The notes: a model not told the origin generated them from the sequence alone. A DNA stretch of 18,982 nt from CAXPZW01 sp049594615 (GCA_049594615.1 JBMYJR010000053.1:1-18982), one strand, 5' to 3'; positions 7,949-15,055 are shown, counted from the stretch's first letter. A program made the numbers and translations.

Positions 7949-8663
7949 CAAATATCGATTCGAAAACGTCACGCGAATTTAGCTTATTCAGACCCGGGTA
8001 ACGGATTTGGTAATACTCAATGAGCCGATCCAGCATTTCGCTGCGCAGTTGACGCGACACGTTGAGTGCCTGGGCTTCCGCAAAATTCATGCCCGAGAGC
8101 GCTTGGAAAAGCCGGGTCTGTTCCGGAGAGGTGTGGTAGGGATGTCCGGGGCGGATGGCCACAAAGCGTCCGGTTTCCAAATCGAGGTAGGTGGCAGCGT
8201 GTAGCGGGTCTTCTTGGGGCTGGATGCCGTAGAAGCGCGTGAGGTCCACCAGGATTTTCAAATGCAGATTGGCGGGGTAGGTGGCCTGTTCCAGGTGCAA
8301 GATGGCCTGCCACAGGTAGTCGAACAGCGGGCCGTTGGTGTAGTGCTGTTCAAAGGTGCGGTACAGGAATTCGCCCAAGAACAGCGCCAAGGACGTCTTG
8401 ACGATGTCGGTTTGGATGGACCCGGTCACCGCTGCGCGGCGGATGGCGTGTACCCGCTGCAGGTCGCGTTGGGCTTGGATGCGGTAGTCGGCCTCCAGTA
8501 AGGAAAGCGGCTGCAACAACTGCCGCTTGGAGGACCGCTTGGTGCTCAGCCCGCGCACCATAAAGGACTGGTACCCGTGCAAACGCGTGAAAAAATGGGC
8601 CACCGCAGCGTTGTCACCGTAGCGAACCCAATGGATGGCAATGGCTTCCGAGGTCAGGATCAT
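7941..8663 (-). CDS. recO: DNA repair protein RecO
   Basis: The 240-residue protein has the RecO layout. An N-terminal OB-fold (about 1-80) opens with 'MILTSEAIAIHWVRYGDNAAVAHFFT' split across strands, with the typical 'G.....V.G...KRS' segment and 'LLQPLSLLEADYR'. An all-helical C-terminal domain follows ('SLALFLGEFLYRTF', 'LHLKILVDLTRFYGIQPQ'). I see no Cys4 zinc motif, as is common for Bacteroidetes RecO. It acts with RecR in loading RecA onto SSB-coated DNA in gap repair. It is the first gene of the minus-strand cluster, and its stop overlaps the receptor's start by 8 bp. A degenerate -7 box (CATATTTG at 8713-8706) lies about 43 nt upstream of its ATG. Confidence 0.92.
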   Translation of the reverse strand: MILTSEAIAIHWVRYGDNAAVAHFFTRLHGYQSFMVRGLSTKRSSKRQLLQPLSLLEADYRIQAQRDLQRVHAIRRAAVTGSIQTDIVKTSLALFLGEFLYRTFEQHYTNGPLFDYLWQAILHLEQATYPANLHLKILVDLTRFYGIQPQEDPLHAATYLDLETGRFVAIRPGHPYHTSPEQTRLFQALSGMNFAEAQALNVSRQLRSEMLDRLIEYYQIRYPGLNKLNSRDVFESIFDA

Positions 8664-8705
8664 GGCAGGGGGATGGCAAGTTGGGCAGGCGACCGGCGGG
8701 CCTCA

Positions 8706-8713
8706 CAAATATG
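8706..8713 (-). promoter_or_regulatory. Possible -7 promoter box for the recO cluster
   Basis: On the minus strand this is CATATTTG, one base off TAnnTTTG, and it would give a leader of about 35-40 nt before the recO ATG. No TTG box is found 19-21 nt upstream on that strand. It is the best candidate I can see for driving the five-gene cluster, but it is weak. Confidence 0.25.
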
Positions 8714-8793
8714 CAGGAATCCAAGGGGGGTGATGGTATGCATGCCTACTGAAATCAAGAGCAAAGCCTTGAAAAACAAGGGGTTTGGCCGAG

Positions 8794-8823
8794 TTGTATG
8801 GTCTGGGGGAGTTTTTATATTTG
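8794..8823 (+). promoter_or_regulatory. Consensus Bacteroidetes-type promoter (TTG-N19-TATATTTG)
   Basis: TTG at 8794-8796 is followed, after 19 nt, by TATATTTG at 8816-8823, which is a full match to the -7 consensus TAnnTTTG at the canonical spacing. Transcription would start near 8828. It is the best promoter match I found in the window, and no protein gene starts downstream before a terminator at 8906-8941. Confidence 0.65.
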
Positions 8824-8827
8824 TGTT

Positions 8828-8941
8828 AGGCGCATGCGCAGCGTGTGCCAACGACATTTACCGCGCTAGTGTAAGCGATTACACTTAGTTTAAAGTTAGG
8901 TTAGGCAGGGCAATCAAGCATTTGGTTGTCCTGTTTTTTTT
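8828..8941 (+). ncRNA. Candidate small RNA, about 115 nt, unrecognised family
   Basis: A consensus promoter ends at 8823 and an intrinsic terminator ends at 8941, leaving a short transcript with three consecutive hairpins. Hairpin 1 pairs 8829-8834 with 8844-8849 and can extend to 8825-8852. Its loop region includes the self-complementary GCGCATGCGC (8830-8839). Hairpin 2 pairs AGTGTAA (8868-8874) with TTACACT (8879-8885) around a GCGA tetraloop. Hairpin 3 is the terminator. It lacks signatures I would expect of tmRNA, RNase P RNA, SRP RNA or tRNA. A 48-codon ORF (8742-8888) overlaps it, but the promoter lies inside that ORF, which favours the RNA reading. It sits divergently upstream of recO. 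The start position is estimated from the promoter. Confidence 0.45.
8906..8941 (+). terminator. Intrinsic terminator with 12-bp stem and T8
   Basis: CAGGGCAATCAA (8906-8917) pairs over 12 positions, including two G-U pairs, with 8922-8933 around a 4-nt GCAT loop. Eight T residues follow immediately at 8934-8941. It ends the candidate small RNA. Confidence 0.85.
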
Positions 8942-9217
8942 ATCCCCTTCCGTAACCCTTCTGTAGCCGGTCCCGTAAAGGCATGTCAGAATTCGCTGAC
9001 ACGCGCTGTCGCGACCGAGGACATTTCAAGTGGTTATGGCACGTCCTTCTTCTCCGCGACAACAGCGATCAGCAGAATGCATGCCTAGCGGCAACGTTCC
9101 GCTTGGCAACAACGTACGGCCTTGGCCTTGCACCATTGAAGTGAAAGATGAAATGAAGCTGGTTCAAGTGCCAATTTGATTTTGGTTATACATCTGTACG
9201 TTGATTGGAAAAAGGGG
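8942..9217 (+). ncRNA. Hairpin-rich stretch without a convincing gene; possible second structured RNA
   Basis: This interval lies between two plus-strand terminators and contains no persuasive protein gene. It holds several inverted repeats: TGTCAG/CTGACA (8984-8989 with 8996-9001); GTCGCG/CGCGAC (9008-9013 with 9055-9060) enclosing GAGGAC/GTCCTT (9017-9022 with 9043-9048); 9083-9091 with 9099-9107 (8 of 9 pairs); and CTTGCACC/GGTTCAAG (9127-9134 with 9161-9168, 7 of 8). The strong terminator just after it implies a transcript on this strand. I found no good promoter inside the interval, so it might be read-through, a decayed gene, or an RNA with an atypical promoter. A 47-codon ORF (9036-9179) is the only alternative I see. 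Confidence 0.25.
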
Positions 9218-9249
9218 CCGGCCTCGCACAAGCGGGGTCGGTTTTTTTT
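9218..9249 (+). terminator. Intrinsic terminator with 10-bp GC-rich stem and T8
   Basis: CCGGCCTCGC (9218-9227) pairs with GCGGGGTCGG (9232-9241), including two G-U pairs, around an ACAA loop, followed by T8 at 9242-9249. A run of five A residues before the stem gives a weaker T5 on the other strand. It separates the gene-free block from the DUF3592 gene at 9301. Confidence 0.85.
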
Positions 9250-9288
9250 ATTGGCAAGCGGCGTCCAACCCCGGCTGAGGCAATGTTG

Positions 9289-9296
9289 TAGCTTCG
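9289..9296 (+). promoter_or_regulatory. Candidate promoter -7 box immediately before the DUF3592 gene
   Basis: TAGCTTCG is one base off TAnnTTTG, followed by CACC and the ATG at 9301. Transcription from it would begin at or next to the start codon. Because a strong terminator ends at 9249, a promoter is required between 9250 and 9301, which supports this box. No clear TTG element is seen at 19-21 nt. Confidence 0.4.
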
Positions 9297-9300
9297 CACC

Positions 9301-9663
9301 ATGGATCCTTCTCAATGGCCCGATTGGTTGGTGTACACCCTCACAGGCGTGTGCATCGTTGCATTCTTGGGCATCGTCTACTGGCGATTGTCCCCGGTGC
9401 TGTTTTTCAAAAAGCGCGCGACCCAAGTGCCAGGGGTGATTGCCAACTGGATGCGTGTGCGCGAAAAAGGCCAGCCGTATTTTTACCCGTTGATCCGTTA
9501 CAAAGACCTCCACGGCCAAGCGCATGAGTACCGTGCAGACGAACGGTGTGAGGGCCATCCCATGTATCCGGTGGGCACCCCGGTAACGGTATTCTACAAT
9601 CCCAAGAACCCCAAACAGGTCCAAACCGAGTATCCGGACAAAACGGGGCAGCATTCGGCTTGA
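9301..9663 (+). CDS. DUF3592 family membrane protein
   Basis: The 120-residue protein has one clear transmembrane segment (about residues 11-32, 'YTLTGVCIVAFLGIVYW') and then a small soluble domain. The soluble part has the DUF3592 pattern: 'Y..Y.PLIRYKDLHGQ', the distinctive 'DERCEGHPMYPVGTPVTVFYNPKNP' (split here as DERCEG and YPVGTPVTVFYNP) and a polar tail. The function of the family is not established, so none is assigned. It begins 51 bp after a terminator and ends 32 bp before the large lamin-tail gene. Confidence 0.75.
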   Translation: MDPSQWPDWLVYTLTGVCIVAFLGIVYWRLSPVLFFKKRATQVPGVIANWMRVREKGQPYFYPLIRYKDLHGQAHEYRADERCEGHPMYPVGTPVTVFYNPKNPKQVQTEYPDKTGQHSA

Positions 9664-9690
9664 TATCCGATCGGTGACCCGCTATTTTCG
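9660..9690 (+). promoter_or_regulatory. Candidate promoter for the lamin-tail gene and genes downstream
   Basis: TTG at 9660-9662 is followed after 20 nt by TATTTTCG at 9683-9690, one base off TAnnTTTG. The spacing is in the usual 19-21 range. The start would fall at about 9695, essentially on the GTG start codon at 9696, predicting a leaderless mRNA. Confidence 0.45.
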
Positions 9691-9695
9691 CTAGC

Positions 9696-12600
9696 GTGAA
9701 AGCCGCCCTGTTTTTCCTTGGTTTGTTTGCCACCTGTGCCCTGTCGGCTCAAGTCTTTCAAGACGATTTTTCCGACGGCGATTTTTCTGCCGACCCTGCA
9801 TGGTCGGGCAGCGATGCATCCTTTGCCGTCAACGGGGATGGCCAACTGCAATTGCAGGACTCCGAGGCCGGGCAGGCCACACTCTTTACCGCTTACCCCG
9901 AAGTTTCACTGGACAACCGCGAATGGCGCGTGTATGTGCGCCAGTCCTTCAGCGGTTCGGACAACAACAACGGGCGTATTTACCTCACGGCATTGACCGT
10001 GCCCACCGCGGCTGATGGCAACGATGCTGCGGGGACCCAAGGCTATTTCCTACGCTTGGGTGAGGCTGGAAGCGACGATGCCATTCACCTCTACCGTGAC
10101 GACAACATCGGTGATGCTCCTGTATTGGTTGCCTCGGGCACCCCGGGGTTGGTGAGCAGCTCCTTTGAACTGGGCCTGCGCATTTTGCGGGACGACGCGG
10201 GCAACTGGCAAGTGTGGGCGGACGCTGCTGGTGGTACTGAATATGTGCTGGAAGCCTCGGGAACAGATGCCACTTACATCACCTCTGTGGCTACAGGGGT
10301 GGTGTGCACCTACACCTCCAGTAACGCCGACAATTTCTTTTACGACGATTGGTTCTTTGGCGACGAAGAAGTGGACGAAAGCGCGCCTGAAATCCTCTCA
10401 GCCGCAGCGTTGAGCGCCACTGAACTCAGCGTGGTCTGGAGCGAGCCGGTGACCGCTGAAACAGGCACCAACACCGTTAACTACGCGTGGTCGGGAAACA
10501 CGCCTTCCTCTGCAGTGGCGGAAACGCCCGATCAGGTCACCCTCACCTTTGCTAACCCCTTCCCAAGTGGGGTGGAACAGACCTTGAGCGTAAGCGGTGT
10601 GCAAGACGCTGCTGGAAATACCATGACATCCCAAGATCTGACCTTCACTTGGGTGGAACCCGTGGTTGCCGGCGTACGCGACGTGGTCATCCACGAACTC
10701 CTGGCCGACCCTGATCCGCCCATTGGCTTGCCGGGCGCGGAGTATGTGGAGCTGTTCAACGCTACCACCGCTCCCATCAACTTGGAGGATTGGGTGTTTG
10801 TCAATACCACCACCGAAAAGGTGTTGCCTGCGTCTGTGCTCCCGGCTGCGCAAACCGTAATTCTGTGTGACGAGGGGGACGTGGACGCATTCGTGCCCTA
10901 CGGCGAGGTGATTGGCATTCCGAGCTTCTCGGCCCTGTCCAATGCCGGTGACAGTTTGACCTTGCGCGACAACCTCGGCACGGTGGTAGACGTGGTGGTC
11001 TACACCTCGGATTGGTACAACAATTCAGCGGTGGCAGACGGCGGCACTTCCTTGGAACAGGTCAACCCGTACCGCGCGTGCAGCGGCGCGTTCAACTGGA
11101 CCGCGAGTCAATCGCTTTCGGGCGGAACTCCGGGTGCACAAAACAGCGTGTTCAACGATTTGCCCGACACCCAAGCGCCGTACTTGGAAACCGTCCTTCC
11201 CCAAGAACCCAACAGCCTTGCCGTCTCCTTCAACGAGCCTTTAGACGCTGCGGTTTGGGATGCGCTGGTGATCACCGTTGAGCCCGGTTTGACCGGAGCG
11301 CTTATGAGTCACGACGCGACCTCGGCCGTCCTCGAAACCGACTTACCCTTCACCTTGGGCGAGACTTACACGTTGTCCATTACCGGAGCTGCCGATTGCG
11401 AAGGCAACACCGCCGGCACGCTGACCCAAAGCTTCACCCTGGGCTTCACGCCCGAACCGGGTGACCTACGCATCACTGAAATTCTGGCCGATCCCGACCA
11501 AGAGCTGCCCAGCCCCAACGCGGAGTTTGTAGAAATCGAAAACCGCAGCTCGGTGTTGTTAGACATCAGCAGTGTGCGCTTGGAAGACGGCACCTTCTCC
11601 GGACAGGTCCTGCTGGGCCCCGGCGAACGCCTGGTGCTGTGTGATGTGGACGAATTCGACGCGTTCATCGCATTCCCTGCAGCGGTGCCCATGGAAGATT
11701 TCCCGGGGTTGACCAACAGCGGGCGCACGCTTGCCCTGCAAGACGATGCCCAAGTCTTCGATCAAGTCAGCTACACCGACGATTGGTACGGCGACCCCGC
11801 CAAAGATGACGGCGGCTACTCCCTCGAGCTCATCAACCCGAATGATCCGTGTAGCGACGGCACCAACTGGCGCGCCAGCGACGCCCCGAGCGGCGCCACC
11901 CCAGGCTTGCTCAACTCGGTATGGGACGAAACGCCCGATACCCAAGCGCCCCAAGTGCAATGGTTGGTGTTCAACACAGATACCCAACTGGGCGTGTTGC
12001 TGGACGAGCAACCCGGTGCGGGATTGGGAGATCCAGACATCACCTTCACCACATTGGCTGGCGATCCTGCTCCATTTGGGGTGGCCAGTTTTGCTGTGGA
12101 TCCCGAAGCACCAGAGCTGCTGTTGATCAACCTCGATAATCCGGTGCCCGCGGGCGTGCGCTACGTGCTGGAAGGGGCCGGTTTGCAAGACTGCTGGGGC
12201 AACCCCTCCACCGCCTTTGCCTTCCCGTTTGAACGCCCCGAACCGGCCTTGGCAGGTGATCTGCTGATCAACGAAATCCTGTTCAACCCCACATCCGATG
12301 GTGCCGATTTTGTAGAGCTGATCAATGCTTCAAGTCATTTCATCAGCCTGGCAGGCATGGGTATCGCCGAAGAAGAAGCCGGAGCGGTGGCCAGCATCAA
12401 ACCCATTACCCCGTGGGGCATCCTGCTTGGGCCAGGTGAATACCTCGCAGTGTCCACTTCCATTGCGGCACAAACCTCGGAGTACCCCTTCACCCGCGCA
12501 GATCGCTTTTTGGAACTCGAGAGCATGCCGGCATACAACAACGGCGAAGGGGTGGTGGTGGCCGTAGACGCCCTGCAACAAGTGCTCGACCGCGCGCCGT

Positions 12601-13094
12601 ATACCGAAGACCAACACTTTGTCTTGCTCAACGATGTAGACGGAGTGAGCTTGGAGCGCATCAGCACCCTGCGTGCCAGCGACGACGACACCAACTGGCA
12701 TTCTGCGGCCGAAAGCCAAGGGTTTGCCACGCCGGGTTACCTCAACTCTCAAAGTGTGTCTGGCGCCAGTGTGGGTGGCGGGTTTACCACGGATCTTGAC
12801 GTGTTCTCGCCCGACAACGATGGGTTTGAGGACGTGGTGCAAATCAGTTATGTGTTGGACAGGCCCGGTTGGGTGGCTACCGTGCGCATTTTTGACCAAC
12901 AAGGACGCGAGGTGCGCTTGCTGCGCCAGCAGGAATTGCTCGGCACTTCGGGCACCTTCAGTTGGGATGGCATTCGCGACGACCGTCAAAAAGCCCGCAT
13001 GGGCATGTACGTCATTCTGGTGGAACGCTTCCTGCCTTCGGGCGAGGTGGCCACCGATAAACTTACCGTGGCTTTGGCCCACAAACTGCGTTGA
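9696..13094 (+). CDS. Large secreted modular protein with three lamin-tail domains and Ig-like repeats
   Basis: The 1132-residue protein starts at a GTG that gives a good signal peptide (about residues 1-19, ending ALSAQ). Residues about 20-225 look like a beta-sandwich of the concanavalin/laminin-G type. Then a repeating unit occurs: bacterial Ig-like domains of the SbsA type near 230-320, 488-588 and 748-845 alternate with lamin-tail domains near 327-455, 589-715 and 854-990. Each lamin-tail domain opens with an 'I.E.L.(D/N)P' strand followed by 'A(E/D)(Y/F)VE(L/I)'. The end (about 1034-1132, 'VFSPDNDGFEDVV...') resembles the FlgD-like/gliding-associated C-terminal domains used for T9SS export. 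No catalytic residues are evident. It probably acts as a cell-surface or matrix protein (inference). Its TGA overlaps the next gene's ATG by one base. Confidence 0.8.
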   Translation: MKAALFFLGLFATCALSAQVFQDDFSDGDFSADPAWSGSDASFAVNGDGQLQLQDSEAGQATLFTAYPEVSLDNREWRVYVRQSFSGSDNNNGRIYLTALTVPTAADGNDAAGTQGYFLRLGEAGSDDAIHLYRDDNIGDAPVLVASGTPGLVSSSFELGLRILRDDAGNWQVWADAAGGTEYVLEASGTDATYITSVATGVVCTYTSSNADNFFYDDWFFGDEEVDESAPEILSAAALSATELSVVWSEPVTAETGTNTVNYAWSGNTPSSAVAETPDQVTLTFANPFPSGVEQTLSVSGVQDAAGNTMTSQDLTFTWVEPVVAGVRDVVIHELLADPDPPIGLPGAEYVELFNATTAPINLEDWVFVNTTTEKVLPASVLPAAQTVILCDEGDVDAFVPYGEVIGIPSFSALSNAGDSLTLRDNLGTVVDVVVYTSDWYNNSAVADGGTSLEQVNPYRACSGAFNWTASQSLSGGTPGAQNSVFNDLPDTQAPYLETVLPQEPNSLAVSFNEPLDAAVWDALVITVEPGLTGALMSHDATSAVLETDLPFTLGETYTLSITGAADCEGNTAGTLTQSFTLGFTPEPGDLRITEILADPDQELPSPNAEFVEIENRSSVLLDISSVRLEDGTFSGQVLLGPGERLVLCDVDEFDAFIAFPAAVPMEDFPGLTNSGRTLALQDDAQVFDQVSYTDDWYGDPAKDDGGYSLELINPNDPCSDGTNWRASDAPSGATPGLLNSVWDETPDTQAPQVQWLVFNTDTQLGVLLDEQPGAGLGDPDITFTTLAGDPAPFGVASFAVDPEAPELLLINLDNPVPAGVRYVLEGAGLQDCWGNPSTAFAFPFERPEPALAGDLLINEILFNPTSDGADFVELINASSHFISLAGMGIAEEEAGAVASIKPITPWGILLGPGEYLAVSTSIAAQTSEYPFTRADRFLELESMPAYNNGEGVVVAVDALQQVLDRAPYTEDQHFVLLNDVDGVSLERISTLRASDDDTNWHSAAESQGFATPGYLNSQSVSGASVGGGFTTDLDVFSPDNDGFEDVVQISYVLDRPGWVATVRIFDQQGREVRLLRQQELLGTSGTFSWDGIRDDRQKARMGMYVILVERFLPSGEVATDKLTVALAHKLR

Positions 13095-13759
13095 TGCTGC
13101 TGGCCGTTGACCCCTCACCCCGTTTGGTAGCCACCCTGGCCGAACCCTGGATGCTTCCCGTATTCTTGGGATTGTTGGCCTTGCTGGCGGTAGCCAACGT
13201 GACCGGTCGCCGGTACTTGGTGGCGGGGATGGAGGCTGTGGTCAGCCCACGCGCATTCCGCGAATTGGTGCGCGACGAGGGGCGGGTGCTCACCGGCATG
13301 CCTTTGTTGCTGGCCGTGTTTTCCATTGTGTGCGAAGCGCTGGTGGTGTACCTGGCCATTCGCTCGTTTGGGTCAGCAGAGTTCGGATTTTTAACGGTGT
13401 TGGCGCTGGTGGTGCTGGTGTTTCTGGTCAAGCAATTGACCCTGACCGGAACCGACGAATTGGTGGGCGGACATCCTGGCGTGCAGGCCATGCGGTTTGA
13501 CCATTCACTGAGCCACCAACTTTCGGGGTTGGTGTTGTTGCCGCTGATGTTGTTTGCCACCTATGCGCAGCCCGGAACGGCCCGAGTGCTGTTGGCTGTG
13601 GCCTTGGCGCTGATCGGTGTGGCGTACCTCGGACGTATTGTACGCAGTGTGATGCTGGCCTTGCGCACGCGTACCCCACTGTTCTACATTATTTTTTACC
13701 TTTGCGCCCTTGAATTTTTGCCCCTTGCTGTGTTGGCAAGATTGGCATTGGCCCACTGA
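13094..13759 (+). CDS. DUF4271 family integral membrane protein
   Basis: A 221-residue, strongly hydrophobic protein. The ATG at 13094 overlaps the stop of the preceding gene (TGATG). I prefer it to the TTG one codon earlier. Likely membrane helices lie at about residues 13-32, 70-92, 95-116, 145-162, 167-187 and 197-215. The pattern 'F....LTLTGTDELVGG', a mid-protein loop followed by 'HSLSHQLSGLVLLPL', fits DUF4271, a Bacteroidetes family of unknown function often encoded next to a uroporphyrinogen-III synthase-like gene, as it is here. No function is assigned. Confidence 0.8.
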   Translation: MLLAVDPSPRLVATLAEPWMLPVFLGLLALLAVANVTGRRYLVAGMEAVVSPRAFRELVRDEGRVLTGMPLLLAVFSIVCEALVVYLAIRSFGSAEFGFLTVLALVVLVFLVKQLTLTGTDELVGGHPGVQAMRFDHSLSHQLSGLVLLPLMLFATYAQPGTARVLLAVALALIGVAYLGRIVRSVMLALRTRTPLFYIIFYLCALEFLPLAVLARLALAH

Positions 13760-13809
13760 CAAGGGGCTTGTTCAAGGACTAAAGTGCTTAATCCTAAGAC
13801 CTGGAGTGC

Positions 13810-14556
13810 ATGGCAGACAAGGTAAAGACCATCCTGATCTCGCAGCCCAAACCGAGCAGCGAAAAATCTCCCTACTTCGACCTGGCCAAGAAACACGGGT
13901 TGAAGATCGATTTCCGTTCTTTCATCCACGTGGAAGAGGTGCCCGCTCAGGAATTCCGTCAACAACGTGTGAGCATCCTCGAGCACACCGCGGTGATCCT
14001 CACTTCCAAACACGCGGTCGACAATTTCTTCCGCATGTGCGAAGAGATGCGTGTGACCGTGCCCGACACCATGAAGTACTTCTGTATTTCAGAGTCGGTG
14101 GCGTTCTACCTGCAGCACCACATCGTGTACCGCAAGCGCAAAATCTTCGTAGGCAAGGTGCGTTTCGCTGACATGGTAGACCTGCTCAAGAAGCACAAGC
14201 AAGAGCGTTTCCTGCTTCCGTGTTCGGATTTGCTCAAGCCCAGCATCCCTGATACCCTCGAGAAGTTGGGCCTGAACTACACCAAAGCCGTGATGTACCG
14301 CACCGTATGTTCAGACCTGTCTGACCTGGCCAATGTGAAGTACGACGTGTTGGTGTTCTTCAGCCCTTCGGGGATTGAGTCGCTGTTCAAGAACTTCCCG
14401 GACTTTACGCAGGGCAAAACGCGCATTGCTGCCTTTGGTCCCACCACCACCAAAGCCGTGGAGGGCGCGGGTTTGACGGTCAACATCTCGGCTCCCAACC
14501 CCAAGGCGCCGTCGATGTCTATGGCCATTGACCTCTACGTACGCGACATCAAGTAG
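13810..14556 (+). CDS. hemD: Uroporphyrinogen-III synthase (HemD) family protein
   Basis: The 248-residue protein begins 'KTILISQPKPSSEKSPYFDLAKKHGL', the usual HemD first strand and helix (split: ILISQPKP, then SPYFDLAKKHGL). It continues with 'ILTSKHAVDNFFRM', 'KYFCISESVAFYL', 'YTKAVMYRTV', 'YDVLVFFSPSGIESLFKNF' and 'RIAAFGPTTTKAVEGAGL'. The last two are the family's recognisable second-domain motifs. The enzyme closes hydroxymethylbilane to uroporphyrinogen III in heme and siroheme synthesis in the cytosol. HemD sequences diverge strongly, and this Bacteroidetes subgroup is annotated largely by homology, so activity is likely but not proven. It starts 50 bp after the DUF4271 gene. Confidence 0.8.
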   Translation: MADKVKTILISQPKPSSEKSPYFDLAKKHGLKIDFRSFIHVEEVPAQEFRQQRVSILEHTAVILTSKHAVDNFFRMCEEMRVTVPDTMKYFCISESVAFYLQHHIVYRKRKIFVGKVRFADMVDLLKKHKQERFLLPCSDLLKPSIPDTLEKLGLNYTKAVMYRTVCSDLSDLANVKYDVLVFFSPSGIESLFKNFPDFTQGKTRIAAFGPTTTKAVEGAGLTVNISAPNPKAPSMSMAIDLYVRDIK

Positions 14557-14593
14557 TATTTTTCGGGAAGCGGCTTGTTAGCGCTGCACCCCC

Positions 14594-15055
14594 ATGCCTG
14601 TGGATACTCCCAAGCCCGACCATTCCTTTCCCCGCGCCGAGAAGCTCAAGTCGCGCAAGCAAATTGAGTACTTGTTTGAACATGGCGCCAAGGTGAAAGC
14701 ATACCCGCTCATGCTCGCTTATGTCGAGCACGAAGGGGAGATGCGTGAAGTGCAGATTCAAATGGGCTTTTCGGTCAGCAAGCGCAAGTTCAAGCGTGCG
14801 GTGGACCGCAACCGTGTCAAGCGCCTGATGCGTGAGGCTTACCGCAAGCAAAAATCCGGCTTCATTTCGGCCAGCGAGAAGTACGGGCATCCGACCGATG
14901 CCATGCTCATCTTCATTGGCCGGGAAATGCCTGTATATTCGGAGCTTGAACGCAAAATAACCGCGCTGCTGCAGCGTTGGGAACGTAAGCTGCTTCAACA
15001 CGCTACTCATGATTCGAATTCGACGCCGTCCGACCCGCCGCCTGGTGGTGCTTAG
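14594..15055 (+). CDS. rnpA: Ribonuclease P protein component
   Basis: The 153-residue protein contains the family landmarks: 'FPRAEKLKSRKQIEYLFEHG' at the N-terminus (F..... L....F..lf..G), 'QMGFSVSKRKFKRAVDRNRV' and the RNR helix 'RNRVKRLMREAYR'. It is slightly longer than the usual 110-130 residues because of a polar tail after 'LLQRWERKLL'. RnpA binds the catalytic RNase P RNA and helps remove tRNA 5' leaders. That RNA is not in this window. The last 47 bases of the gene are shared with the start of the S41 protease gene in another frame. Confidence 0.93.
   Translation: MPVDTPKPDHSFPRAEKLKSRKQIEYLFEHGAKVKAYPLMLAYVEHEGEMREVQIQMGFSVSKRKFKRAVDRNRVKRLMREAYRKQKSGFISASEKYGHPTDAMLIFIGREMPVYSELERKITALLQRWERKLLQHATHDSNSTPSDPPPGGA

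Noticed and set aside
7949..7972. Upstream in-frame ATG at 7972 for the TonB-dependent receptor
   Set aside because: It would place eight polar residues before a complete signal peptide and deepen the overlap with recO; the ATG at 7948 gives a normal signal peptide.
8767..8785. Short hairpin CCTTG-AAAAA-CAAGG near 8768-8782
   Set aside because: Only five pairs and no T-run on either strand; not a convincing terminator or regulatory stem by itself.
8742..8888. A 48-codon ORF (MPTEIKSKALK...) with a hydrophobic middle segment, ending just before the terminator at 8906
   Set aside because: The best promoter in the area lies inside it (8794-8823), no start-site signal precedes its ATG, and its 3' part forms clean hairpins. 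Conservation as protein in relatives would change this view.
9036..9179. A 47-codon ORF (MARPSSPRQQRSAE...) upstream of the terminator at 9218
   Set aside because: No promoter or ribosome signal, no recognisable family, and composition unlike the neighbouring proteins. It overlaps several inverted repeats.
9140..9180. A tRNA T-arm-like string (GGTTCAAGT near 9161)
   Set aside because: The flanking bases cannot form the five-pair T stem and no acceptor or anticodon arm is found around it.
9085..9654. A 189-codon minus-strand ORF opposite the DUF3592 gene
   Set aside because: It is antisense to a gene with family motifs, crosses two terminator/promoter signals, and its translation is rich in His, Cys and Arg with no domain pattern.
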